A stretch of DNA of 55,812 nucleotides. Source: Longimicrobium sp. (GTDB taxonomy: Bacteria > Gemmatimonadota > Gemmatimonadetes > Longimicrobiales > Longimicrobiaceae). The stretch lies in the NCBI GenBank assembly GCA_036387335.1, contig DASVTZ010000081.1:1-55812 (forward strand). Reading direction: 5' to 3'. This document shows positions 18,388-27,037 of the stretch, piece by piece (the first letter of the stretch is position 1; every line of letters starts with the position of its first letter). The notes beneath the pieces are model-generated. The model made no database searches. It saw only the letters and a list, made by a program, of their open reading frames with translations, and was not told where the DNA came from. A program made the position numbers and the translations under genes.

Positions 18388-19217
18388 CAGGACCCGCCTT
18401 GCTGACCGTACGTGGCTATCCTGTTATGGACGTCCTCGAGCACCTCGGGCCGGTCCAGCGCGTCGAGGATGACCGTATCCTCGGAACCGGGAACGGGATC
18501 GAGCAGGATCGAAAGAAGAACCCACGGGCTCATGGCGCTGGCCGCGCGCAGCACTTCGGCGAGGCCGGGGCGCAGATCTCCATCCTGGAACTGTCGTGCG
18601 GGAAAGCCCCACTCGCCGCCCGAGAGCGGAACGGCGAGTATCCCGCTCCGGCTGCGGCGGAGGTTCACGCCGGACTGCGTGATGCCGAGCAGCTTCGCGA
18701 CCTGGCTGGACGAGAAGCAGCCACCCGACTCCTGGATCATCTCCTGCTTGGCGACTGCCCCGCGGGCCAGCGCCCGTGTCATTGCCGTCTCCTTGCGCAG
18801 CCCGACGTCTGGAGACGCACTCAGGACCTCGACGATCGTTCCCGCGGCCGTCGAAGCTCCTACCGCATGCTGAAGCTGCTCCGGCGTCATGCGCTCGAGG
18901 GCGGCGCGGAAGACCTCCAGCGCCCGGCTTTGCAGCGACTGCTCGATCCCCTCACGAAACGACTTCGCGGAAACTCGCTTCTCCTTTGCGCGCGCCGAGC
19001 CCACTCCGGCATCCTGGTAGAATACCTGTGTGCCCTGCTGCCCCTGGAACATCTTGAACGCATCCGTCTGCTTCTCGCGTACAGCAACGCGCTTCGTTCC
19101 ACGCGGGACGCCATACGTGTACGCAGCCTCGCCACGCGACCCCGGCACCGGCTCCGAAGCAGAGCCCTTGCCCTTGCTTGAATCGGGCACCTTTGCACCG
19201 TATCCCTTGCGCGCCAT
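18387..19217 (-). CDS. Long antitoxin with HTH and Xre/MbcA/ParS-like C-terminal domain
   Basis: A 276-residue partner of the RES toxin; antitoxins of this type are usually about 130-160 residues. The N-terminal half is basic and Ser/Gly/Lys-rich, then helical (EGIEQSLQSRALEVFRAALERM). A helix-turn-helix follows around FSSSQVAKLLGITQSGVNLRR. The C-terminal part, with WVLLSILLDPVPGSEDTVILDAL and DRPEVLEDV, resembles the toxin-binding domain. ATG 19217 has a good upstream GGCGGGGCGG; an ATG 14 codons earlier is possible. The extra N-terminal region is not explained by known antitoxins. Confidence 0.78.
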   Translation of the reverse strand: MARKGYGAKVPDSSKGKGSASEPVPGSRGEAAYTYGVPRGTKRVAVREKQTDAFKMFQGQQGTQVFYQDAGVGSARAKEKRVSAKSFREGIEQSLQSRALEVFRAALERMTPEQLQHAVGASTAAGTIVEVLSASPDVGLRKETAMTRALARGAVAKQEMIQESGGCFSSSQVAKLLGITQSGVNLRRSRSGILAVPLSGGEWGFPARQFQDGDLRPGLAEVLRAASAMSPWVLLSILLDPVPGSEDTVILDALDRPEVLEDVHNRIATYGQQGGS

Positions 19218-19299
19218 CCGCCCCGCCTTGCAGTTGTTGTGTACCCACTGGAGATGCACATCTACAAGTTACGCGCTGAACTCCCGTCGAGCAACCCTA

Positions 19300-19339
19300 A
19301 AGAAACAGCGCCCGTGCAGGAGTTTGCACGGACGCTGTT
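19300..19339 (-). terminator. Intrinsic terminator of the 19368-20078 gene
   Basis: On the minus strand AACAGCGTCCGTGCA pairs with TGCACGGGCGCTGTT across a 6-nt loop, followed by a TTTCTTT tract (19305-19299 region). It sits 29 bp beyond the stop codon at 19368. Confidence 0.75.
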
Positions 19340-19367
19340 CGACGGCATTCGCGGAGGACCGAGATCG

Positions 19368-20078
19368 TTACCGCGGGATCTCGGTGCGGACGGCGCGGTA
19401 GCCGCGGTCGGGGATCTCGACGCGGATGACGCGGTTGAGGGCGTCCACCCAGACGTGCTGCACGCCGGCGCCAGCGGGCTGCACCACGAGGTGGTAGAGG
19501 CTCACCTGCGTGCCGTTGATGTCCACGCGCTCCTCGCCGCGCGAGGTGACGGTGGCCATCACCTGGCGGTTCTCGCGGGGCACGATGATGGGGACACGCC
19601 CCGAGCGGAGCCGCTGCGCCAGGAAGAAGTAGTGGTGCGCGACCCCCTCGTCGAGCACGAGCGCGCCGGTGCTGGCGGCGTACTCGCGGAGTTGCTCGCC
19701 GGCCGCGGTCACGATGCGGGCGCTGAAGCGGCCGCCGCCCACGTTCCCGACGATCTTCCGGGGCGAGTCGCCGCCGACGTCCACCTGGTACGAGGCGGGA
19801 TCGGCGGAGAGCCCGCGCGCGCGGAGGCGCGGAGTCAGCTCCAGCGTACCCGTCTCCAGGCGCAGCGAGACGCGGCCGTTGGCGGTGAACTCGGAGGTCT
19901 CGCCGCTGCCGATCTGGCGGATGGTGAACTCCTCGGTCCCCACCTCGCGGTCGCCCACGTAGACGCGAAAGGTCCCCTGGTCCGACGCGCCGGCCTGTGC
20001 CCCGGCGGAAACCGGCGCCAGCCCCGCGAGTACCGCGAGCGCGATCCGGACGAGCTTCGTACTCTGCTTGTTCATCAT
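19368..20078 (-). CDS. Periplasmic protein of unknown function
   Basis: A 236-residue protein with a clear signal peptide (lysine near the start, LVRIALAVLAGLAPVSAGAQA). The mature part is rich in beta strands with an FRVYVGDREVGTEEFTIRQ beginning and a YHLVVQPAGAGVQHVWVDALNRVIRVEIP end. This resembles DUF3108/DUF6134-like periplasmic beta proteins by eye. No catalytic motif is seen. Start is at the first or second of two adjacent Met codons. It is followed by a strong terminator, so it is probably monocistronic. Confidence 0.78.
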   Translation of the reverse strand: MMNKQSTKLVRIALAVLAGLAPVSAGAQAGASDQGTFRVYVGDREVGTEEFTIRQIGSGETSEFTANGRVSLRLETGTLELTPRLRARGLSADPASYQVDVGGDSPRKIVGNVGGGRFSARIVTAAGEQLREYAASTGALVLDEGVAHHYFFLAQRLRSGRVPIIVPRENRQVMATVTSRGEERVDINGTQVSLYHLVVQPAGAGVQHVWVDALNRVIRVEIPDRGYRAVRTEIPR

Positions 20079-20200
20079 CTTCTCCCGGGGACGCCGCGGC
20101 GCCCCGTCATGTGAGGTCCCGCCCGTGCGGGTTCCGTAACGTCGTACCCCGCAGGGGAGTGTGGTGTTTCCCCATGCAAGGGGCGGGCTCCGGGCGGAAG

Positions 20201-20609
20201 TGCGTGAGTGCGTGAGTGCGTGAGTGCGTGGGGCCGTGGCTTCCCCCTCTTATGTCATCCTGAGCGAGCCACCTGCCCTAACATCTGCGGCGCACTGCAC
20301 TTCTGCGGCGAATGAAGGATCTAGCCGGCGAGGCAAGGGGACGGTGAGCGGGGACGTGGCCCTCGGTACGCGCAGTAGATCCTTCCCTCCGCGCCAAGCG
20401 TTGGAGACGGGGCAGGGTCAGAGAGGCGCGTCGCTCAGGATGACAAAATTGGCTCTCAACAGCCCGCTTCAGCGGGCTTCGCGTGGTTCCAGCCGGGGGA
20501 TTCATCCCCCGGCGTTGGATGCAGGCGTTCCAGCGCCGGCCCCATTCCCCATTCCCATTCCCCATTCCCCATTCCCCGCACTAACGCACTCACGCACTCA
20601 CGCACTTCC
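20201..20609. repeat. Repeat cluster: 8-bp tandem repeats in inverted pair, hairpin repeats C and D, 7-bp tandem
   Basis: 20201-20230 is a perfect period-8 tandem (GTGCGTGA, nearly four units). Its inverted counterpart (ACTCACGC units) is at 20578-20605. Between them lie repeat C, whose ends are GTCATCCTGAGCGA at 20255 and TCGCTCAGGATGAC ending at 20445, and hairpin repeat D at 20461-20515 (AGCCCGCTTCAGCGGGCTTC plus a CCGGGGGATTCATCCCCCGG dyad). A period-7 tandem of ATTCCCC lies at 20543-20577. No gene is seen between 20079 and 20609. Confidence 0.8.
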
Positions 20610-21362
20610 TCACTCCTCCTCATCCCGCGGCGGCGCGATAAAGACCTTGTGACGTATCTTCTGAAGGATATGTTCGTACATGCGCCGCCCTTTCTCCGCC
20701 GTGGCACGGGTGGGCTCGCCCACGGAGCCGGGGCAGCCGGCGGGGAGGCGCTTCAACTGGCCGCGGGTGAAGCGGCGGAACTCGTCCACGCCCATGCGGA
20801 AGTCCTTGGCGTCCTCCATCCGCACCCGCTCGGGGTGCAGGTGCAGGAGGATCGAGGTCAGCGCCTCGCCCCCGTGCTCGGGCCCCCCCGACCCCTCCAC
20901 GAATTGAGACAGATCCACGGAGAGCGCGTCCACCACGCGGACCCGCGCGTGAGGCGCCCGGATGGTGGCGATGGCCTCCACGTGCGGGTCATGCGGCGAG
21001 GCGGTAATGGCGATGAACTCGTTGAAGCCGTGCGCCGCCCACGCCGCCGCCACCTCGTTGAGCGCGCGGTGCAGCGTCTTCGCGCGCAATGCCGCCGTGC
21101 CCGCGTAGTCCGCCTCGGCGGGGACGTTGACGCCGAAGGGGAAGACCGGCGCGCGCAAGACGCCGAACTCCCGCGCCAGGTCGTCCGCCAGCGCCTCCAC
21201 CACGCGGGTGCCGGCGCCCAGCGGCAGGTGCGGGCCGTACTGGTCGCACACGCCGATGGGAAGGATCAGCCGCCGCTCGGTGGCCACGCGCGCGGCCACC
21301 TCGCTCCATGGGAGGTCGTCGAGGGCGTAGGCCGGATGCGCGGGACGGGGATCGGGGGTCAT
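20610..21362 (-). CDS. Creatininase-family protein with altered metal site
   Basis: A 250-residue protein of the creatinine amidohydrolase/MftE fold. The conserved N-terminal motif normally reads TEQHGPHLP...D; here it is CDQYGPHLPLGAGT, so the metal-ligand Glu, His and Asp positions are Asp, Tyr and Gly. The NGHGGN-like motif is replaced by ITASPHDPHVEAI, while the later HGGEALTS is kept. It may be a pseudoenzyme or bind metal differently. Its ATG shares the sequence CATG with the start codon of the divergent kinase gene. The longer open frame upstream is antisense to that kinase and is not used. Confidence 0.82.
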   Translation of the reverse strand: MTPDPRPAHPAYALDDLPWSEVAARVATERRLILPIGVCDQYGPHLPLGAGTRVVEALADDLAREFGVLRAPVFPFGVNVPAEADYAGTAALRAKTLHRALNEVAAAWAAHGFNEFIAITASPHDPHVEAIATIRAPHARVRVVDALSVDLSQFVEGSGGPEHGGEALTSILLHLHPERVRMEDAKDFRMGVDEFRRFTRGQLKRLPAGCPGSVGEPTRATAEKGRRMYEHILQKIRHKVFIAPPRDEEE

Positions 21363-24300
21363 GCTGCGCTGGGCTGAAAGGGTGCGGCGCCCGCAGGCGC
21401 TCGCCTGGGCCGCGGCGTGGGGCGCCACGCTGGCGCTGGCCGCGTGGATCCTCCTGCTGTCGCCGGTGTGGCTCGCCGCCGCCGCCGCTGGGGGCATTCT
21501 CTGGGCCGCGCTGGCGCGCGAGGTGGCTCCCCGCTGGCGCTGGAGCGTGGCGATGGCGCTCGCGCTGGGCGTCAGTATAGGGGCATCGTTCCAGTTGCGC
21601 CTGGGGGAAGGGGCGCGCAGTTGGGATCGCGTGCGCTTCGCCGCCGAGAACCGCGTGGGCGCGGAGGTCAAGCAGGGTCTGGACGACATGTTCGACCGCG
21701 ACACCCTCGCCGTGGCGGAGGCGGCGCGCGCGGCGGGTGGCGTGCGGGCGGCGAACACGGCCCTCTTCGCCCGCATGGAGCGCATCCGGCGCGAGCGCAA
21801 CGTGACCGCGCTGGCCGTGTACGAGCCGGACGGGTCGCCGCTGGTGTGGGCGGGGGAGCATCGCGGCACCGTGCCGGACTCGGTGCGCGCGGGGCTCCAC
21901 TTCTACTCGTACTCCGCGGGGCCGCTCTTCGGCTACCTGTACTTCACCAACCGCCTCGCCAACGGGCGCGTGGCGGTGGCGGCGCAGCTGCTGGAGGCGC
22001 ACGTGGAGGTGGGCGAGGGGACGCCGCCGTACGCGGAGACCTTCGCGCGCCGGTACGGCGTGGCGCCGCGCTTCACCACGCCCGAGTTCGCGCCGCAGGA
22101 CTCGGCGTGGGACTGGACGGGGTACCAGGGGCCCATCCTGAGCGTCGTCTTCGCCACGCTGACGCAGGAGACGTGGCGGGAGCGCATCGTGCTGCGCGGG
22201 CGCTGGGCGGTGGCGCTGGCCTGGCTGGCGGCCGTCGCCCTGCTGGGGATCGCCTGGGCGCGCGGGGACCGCGGCTGGGGCGTGCCCCTGGCCGCCGTCG
22301 CCGCCGCCCTCTACGTGCTTCCGTGGGGGGCGATGGGTGCGACGGGCGACCTCTTCTCCCCGCTCGGTTTCGTCATCCCGCTCCCCGGCGATCCCACGCT
22401 GGGGCAGCTCCTGGTGGTGCTGGCTGCGCTGGCGGTGTGGCTCCTCTCCCGCTCGCGGTCGCTGCCGCTGGCGGACCGGGTGCCGCTGGCCGCGCGGGCG
22501 CTGGTGGCCGCGGGTGCGCTGGTGGGCGCGATCGCGCTCGTGCGCGCGTCGGCGGCGGCGGGGGCGCTGGCCGCGCACCCCGCAGGCGGGCTGGCGCTCG
22601 TGGCCGCGACCGCGCTCCTGGCCGCGCTCCCGCTGCGCGCGCTGCTGGGCGAGGGCGAGGGGCGCGAGTCGCCGCGATGGCGCGGCGGGCTGGTGGTGGG
22701 GGCGGCGGTGCTGTCGGTGGCGCTCGGGGCGGCGGTGGTGCTCTGGTGGCGGCCGGGCCGCGAGCTCCCGCCTTGGACGGCGGCGCTCTGGGCCGTCCCA
22801 TTTGCGCTGGCCGCGGCGGGCGTGGGACGGCGCGGGGCGGGGCGGGGGGCGCTCCTTCCCTGGGCGCTAGCGGGGTGGATCGCGGGGTCGGTGGCGCTTC
22901 CGCACCTCTGGCTCATGCACCAGAACGCCCGCCTCGCCGAGGCCGAGAGCAACCTTGGGCGGCTGGGGACGCAGGCCGATCCTTTCCTCGACTTCCTACT
23001 GCGCCAGTTCGCGGAGCGTGTCCTCTTCTTCGCGGCCGAAGGGCGCCAGGGGGTGAGCCTCCTCTACCAATCCTGGGTCGAAAGCGGGCTGGCGAAGGAG
23101 GGCTACGAGGCGCGCGTCACGCTGTGGACGGGGGAGAGCCCCGCGGCCGAGCTGCGGCTGAGCGACGCGCAGATCCCCGCCGATCGCATCGCCGAGGTGC
23201 TCCGCGCCGCGCGCGAGGCGGAGGAGCCGCTGGTGCAGCGCTTCACCGGATCGGACCAGCTCCAGTACCTGCTGGCGGTGACGCTGCCGGGCGGCCAGAC
23301 GGTGTCGGTGGCGGTGCCGCCGCGCCGGCACCTGGGGCGCTCCACCGCGCTGGCCCGCTTCCTCGATCCGGAGGAGGAGGCCGGCGCCGGTGACGCGGTG
23401 GCGCTCTCGCTGGCTCCCGCCGCCGGCCGCCCCGCGATTCCGCCCGGCCGGATGCGGTGGGTGCGCGCGGAGCAGGGGTGGCGAAGCGAGGCCGCGGTCA
23501 GCTTCCCCAGCGGGGCGCAGCACGCGCATCTGCTGGTGCCCTCGCCCTCCACGGAGATCCTGGCGGCGAGGGCGCTGCTGGCGCAGGTGCTGATCCTGGG
23601 CGTGCTGGTGGCGCTCTGGGCCGCCGCGCGCACGCTCTGCGGCGAACCGCTGGGGCTCGCATCGGGCCAGTGGCGGCGCGTGTGGAGCTTCCGCGGGCAG
23701 CTCACGATCGCGCTCTTCGCCTTCTTCCTCCTCCCCATGGCCGCGTTCGGTGGCACGGCGTACCGCGCCCTCTCGCGCGAGGTGGTGAGGACGGCTGCGG
23801 CGGTGGCGGAGCGCGGCCTCACGCAGGCCGTGGCCGAGGTGCAGGGCTCCACGCTGGCCGAGGTGTCGCAGCACATCGGCATCGACCTCCTCCTCTACCA
23901 CCACGGCGTCCTGGCCGAGGCCGCGTCGCCCGAGGTGATAGACCTGGGGCTCTACCACACCTGGCTCGCGCCGTCCACCTACCTCGCATTCGCCGTGAGC
24001 GAGTCGGTGGAGGAGCGCGAGGAGCGGCGCCTCGCCGGGCAGCCGTACCTGGTGGCGTACCGCCGTCTGGCCGCGTCGGACGTGCTGGCATCGCCCACGC
24101 CGCTGGCCGCGGGCGAGATCGCGCGGCGCCAGCGCGAGCTGACCGACGTGGTGCTGCTGGCAGGCCTCCTGGGCGCCGTGCTCTCCGTGATCCTGGCGCT
24201 GGGCGTGGGGCGCGCCCTCTCGCGGCCCATCGAGGGGATGAGCCTCGCCGCCGCGCGCGTGGGCGAGGGCGACCTCTCCGTGCGCCTCCCCGAGGAAAGG

Positions 24301-25425
24301 AGCGACGAGTTCGGGCGCCTCTTCCACGCCTTCAACGAGATGGTGCACGGCCTCCGCGAGACGCAGGCGGAGCTGGTGGGCGAGAAGCGTCGCACCGAGG
24401 CCATCGTCGCCGAGGCGGCAACCGGGGTAATCGCGCTGGACGCGGGTGGGCGGGTGGCGCTGATCAACCCGCGCGCCGGGCAGATCCTGGGCGCCATGCC
24501 GCAGCCCGGCGAGCCGATCCCCGACGACCGTCCGCTTCCCGCGGCCGTCGCGCAGGCGGTGCGCAACTTCCTGGACAGCGACCTCGCCGCGACGACGGGC
24601 GAGTGGAGCGAGGAGCGGGAGGTGGAGGGGCGCGTGATCCGGCTGCGGCTGCGTCCGCTCCCGGTGCGCAGCGGGCGTCCCGGCGCCGTGGTGGTGCTGG
24701 AGGACGTGACGGCCGAGATCCGCACGGCGCGGGTGCTGGCGTGGGGTGAGATGGCGCGGCAGGTGGCGCACGAGATCAAGAACCCGCTCACCCCCATGAA
24801 GCTGGCCGTGCAGCACCTTCGCCGCGCCTACGCCGACGGGCGCGGCGACTTCGGCGCCATCCTGGAGCGCAACGCCGACTCCGTCCTCGGCGAGATCGAC
24901 CGGCTGGGCGAGATCGCGCGTGCCTTCGCGCGCTTCGGCACCCCCGCCGAGACTGCAGCGGGTGTGGAGGCGGTGGACGTGGGCCGCGTGGCCGGCGAGA
25001 CGCTCGCCCTCTACCGCGGCGGTGGCGGCGCGGAGGGGGTGCTCTACTCCCTCGACGTGCCGCCCGACGCTCCCCGCGTGCGTTCGCGTGTGGGCGAGCT
25101 GAAGGAGGTGCTCATCAACCTGCTGGAGAACGCCCGCGGCGCCATGGACGGCTCCGGCGGCGAGATCCGCATCACCGCCGCGCCGGTCGGCGGTGGCGAA
25201 TGGCTGCACCTGGACGTCGCCGACACGGGCGAAGGCATCCCCCCCGAGCTCCTGCCGCGCATCTTCGAGCCCCAGTTCTCGACCCGCAGCAGCGGCACCG
25301 GCCTTGGCCTGGCCATCGTGCGGCGCCTGGTGGAGTCGTGGGGCGGCGAGGTGACGGTCGACTCCACCCCCGGCGAGGGCACGACGGTGCACCTGCGGCT
25401 GCGGGTGAGCGAGCCGGGCGAGTGA
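21361..25425 (+). CDS. Large NtrY-like sensor histidine kinase
   Basis: A 1354-residue membrane sensor kinase, about twice the size of ordinary NtrY. Order: two TMs in residues 10-75, an extracytoplasmic domain, a block of many hydrophobic spans (about 275-510), a second extracytoplasmic region, further spans near 745 and 790, a sensor segment, a last TM near 930-950, HAMP (GRALSRPIEGMSLAAARVGEGDLSVRLP is its core), PAS, then the kinase. The H-box MARQVAHEIKNPLTPMK carries His1137. The N-box is NLLENARGAM; G boxes are DTGEGIPPE and GTGLGLAI. An NtrX-like regulator lies 26 kb away at 51970, with none adjacent. Confidence 0.93.
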   Translation: MLRWAERVRRPQALAWAAAWGATLALAAWILLLSPVWLAAAAAGGILWAALAREVAPRWRWSVAMALALGVSIGASFQLRLGEGARSWDRVRFAAENRVGAEVKQGLDDMFDRDTLAVAEAARAAGGVRAANTALFARMERIRRERNVTALAVYEPDGSPLVWAGEHRGTVPDSVRAGLHFYSYSAGPLFGYLYFTNRLANGRVAVAAQLLEAHVEVGEGTPPYAETFARRYGVAPRFTTPEFAPQDSAWDWTGYQGPILSVVFATLTQETWRERIVLRGRWAVALAWLAAVALLGIAWARGDRGWGVPLAAVAAALYVLPWGAMGATGDLFSPLGFVIPLPGDPTLGQLLVVLAALAVWLLSRSRSLPLADRVPLAARALVAAGALVGAIALVRASAAAGALAAHPAGGLALVAATALLAALPLRALLGEGEGRESPRWRGGLVVGAAVLSVALGAAVVLWWRPGRELPPWTAALWAVPFALAAAGVGRRGAGRGALLPWALAGWIAGSVALPHLWLMHQNARLAEAESNLGRLGTQADPFLDFLLRQFAERVLFFAAEGRQGVSLLYQSWVESGLAKEGYEARVTLWTGESPAAELRLSDAQIPADRIAEVLRAAREAEEPLVQRFTGSDQLQYLLAVTLPGGQTVSVAVPPRRHLGRSTALARFLDPEEEAGAGDAVALSLAPAAGRPAIPPGRMRWVRAEQGWRSEAAVSFPSGAQHAHLLVPSPSTEILAARALLAQVLILGVLVALWAAARTLCGEPLGLASGQWRRVWSFRGQLTIALFAFFLLPMAAFGGTAYRALSREVVRTAAAVAERGLTQAVAEVQGSTLAEVSQHIGIDLLLYHHGVLAEAASPEVIDLGLYHTWLAPSTYLAFAVSESVEEREERRLAGQPYLVAYRRLAASDVLASPTPLAAGEIARRQRELTDVVLLAGLLGAVLSVILALGVGRALSRPIEGMSLAAARVGEGDLSVRLPEERSDEFGRLFHAFNEMVHGLRETQAELVGEKRRTEAIVAEAATGVIALDAGGRVALINPRAGQILGAMPQPGEPIPDDRPLPAAVAQAVRNFLDSDLAATTGEWSEEREVEGRVIRLRLRPLPVRSGRPGAVVVLEDVTAEIRTARVLAWGEMARQVAHEIKNPLTPMKLAVQHLRRAYADGRGDFGAILERNADSVLGEIDRLGEIARAFARFGTPAETAAGVEAVDVGRVAGETLALYRGGGGAEGVLYSLDVPPDAPRVRSRVGELKEVLINLLENARGAMDGSGGEIRITAAPVGGGEWLHLDVADTGEGIPPELLPRIFEPQFSTRSSGTGLGLAIVRRLVESWGGEVTVDSTPGEGTTVHLRLRVSEPGE

Positions 25426-25439
25426 ACTCGCTGCAACAA

Positions 25440-25622
25440 AAGCACAAAGTCCGCCTTCGCGGACTCGGGCTCTGATGCCTGGCTGCACGAGACCGCTTCA
25501 GCGGTCTTCCCGTAGTTCCAGCCGGGGGCTTTAGCCCCCGGCGACCGGGCGCCGGCCTCGCCCCCCCGGAGCCTGCGAAGGCAGGCTTCCCGCGGTTGTT
25601 GCAGCGGTTTCAACCGCCGGGC
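25440..25622. repeat. Array of hairpin repeats (family D)
   Basis: Consecutive short dyads: GTCCGCCTTCGCGGAC (25449-), GACCGCTTCAGCGGTC (25491-), CCGGGGGCTTTAGCCCCCGG, GCCTGCGAAGGCAGGC (25571-) and GCGGTTGTTGCAGCGGTTTC. The second element with its TAGTTCCAGCCGGGGG spacer matches the copy at 20461-20515. It separates the convergent kinase and ROK genes. Confidence 0.75.
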
Positions 25623-25657
25623 GAGCAGGGGTCCCCCCCTTCATCCCCCCGCCCCCC

Positions 25658-26878
25658 TCACCCCACATCCGCCGCCGCGAACATCGGCGCCACGATGAGC
25701 GCCGCGGCACCGCGGAGGCGGGTCTGTTCGTCGGCGGGCTCGGGGATGACGGGGGTGGCGGCGGCGCCCAGGGTGAGGGTGCGCTCCTTCATGGCGGCGT
25801 GCATCGTGGGGGAGATCAGGTCCCAGCCCGCCAGCAGCTCCCCGCCCACGATGATGCGCGCCGGGTTCAGCGCGTTCACGATCACCGCGATCCCCACCCC
25901 CAGGAAGCGCCCGCTCTCCTCCAGCGCGGCCAGGGCGCGCCCGTCGCCGCCGCGTGCGCGCGCCACCAAGTCGCTCACGGTAAGGCCCGTGGCGCGGATC
26001 TCGGCGTAGCTGTCGCGCCCTTCGAGCGGGCGGCCCAGGTAGCGCGCGATCGTCGCCGAGGTGGAGGTGTGCGCCTCCAGGCACCCGCGCGAGCCGCACA
26101 GGCAGAAGGGCCCCTCCAGCGCCAGCGGGACGTGCCCGAACTCCCCCGCGGCGTCGCGGTGGCCGCGGAACACCTCGCCGTTCACCACCAGCCCCGCGCC
26201 CACACCGTCCGACACCGTGAGATAGACGAAGCTGTCCTGCGCGCCTCCGTCCGCCGGGCCGAGCCACATCTTGGCCAGGGCGCAGGCGATGGCGTCGCGC
26301 TCGATGTGCACCGTCATCCCCGTGGCGCGGCTCAGCTCGCCGCGCAGGTCCACGTCGCGCCAGCCCAGCGTGGGGGCGTGCACCAGCGTGCCCGTGACGC
26401 GGTCCACCATCCCCGGCACCACCAGGCCGATCCCCTCGCACTCCCCGGCCTCGCGATTGTCCGCCAGCATCCGCTCCGTTCGGCGCGCCATCTCGGCTAC
26501 CAACTCGGCGGGCGTGACGGGCGTGGCGAAGCGCTCCAGCGCGATCATCTGCCCGCTGAAGTCGCACAGCATCACGTGCGTCTGGCTGAGCCGCACGTCG
26601 ATGGCGATGGCGAGGCGGTCGTGCGAGCGCACGTGCAGGAGCGTGGGCTTGCGGCCGCGCGGCGGGTTCCCGGTGGTTCCTTCGTAGATCAGCCCCTCGG
26701 CCAGCAGATCGTTCACCAGCGGCGTCACCATCCCGCGCGCCACGCCCATGTGCCGGGCCAGGTCCGCGCGCGAGATCGGCTGGTGCTCGCGGACCAGGTT
26801 GAGCGCGATCTGCCGGTTGATCTCCTTGGGCGTGGTGCGGGTGGCGCGGCTGAAGTTGCGGGTGTCGATCTTACGCAT
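25658..26878 (-). CDS. ROK-family transcriptional regulator
   Basis: A 406-residue NagC/Mlc-type ROK protein. The N-terminal winged helix (about 15-80, PISRADLARHMGVARGMVTPLVNDLLAEGL) binds DNA. The ROK domain carries an ATP-type DVRLSQTHVMLCDFSG region and the zinc motif CLCGSRGCLEAH. These regulators usually repress sugar-uptake or glycosidase genes and respond to a sugar or sugar phosphate. ATG 26878 (MRKIDTRNF) was chosen; a longer start is possible but adds a poor extension. The target may include its own upstream region, where a palindrome is seen at 27380-27398. The GH3 gene at 2635 is another candidate but far away. Confidence 0.92.
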   Translation of the reverse strand: MRKIDTRNFSRATRTTPKEINRQIALNLVREHQPISRADLARHMGVARGMVTPLVNDLLAEGLIYEGTTGNPPRGRKPTLLHVRSHDRLAIAIDVRLSQTHVMLCDFSGQMIALERFATPVTPAELVAEMARRTERMLADNREAGECEGIGLVVPGMVDRVTGTLVHAPTLGWRDVDLRGELSRATGMTVHIERDAIACALAKMWLGPADGGAQDSFVYLTVSDGVGAGLVVNGEVFRGHRDAAGEFGHVPLALEGPFCLCGSRGCLEAHTSTSATIARYLGRPLEGRDSYAEIRATGLTVSDLVARARGGDGRALAALEESGRFLGVGIAVIVNALNPARIIVGGELLAGWDLISPTMHAAMKERTLTLGAAATPVIPEPADEQTRLRGAAALIVAPMFAAADVG

Positions 26879-27037
26879 GCACTGGATTGCCTCGCGGGGA
26901 GAGCCGGCGACGTCGGAACGCTGACGAACAACGAACCGCGGCGTCACACAGCGACACGGAGGAAACGGCGAGAACGAAAGGAGGATCTCGCCGCTTGCCC
27001 CGTGTCTTTTCCGTGTCTCCGTTCGAGACGGCGGTCC

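Noticed and set aside
20201-20605. Short tandem repeats considered as a CRISPR array
   Set aside because: Units are 7-8 bp without spacers; no cas genes are present.
22996-25488. Minus-strand frame of 830 codons opposite the kinase domain
   Set aside because: It mirrors the HAMP, PAS and kinase region; no independent features.
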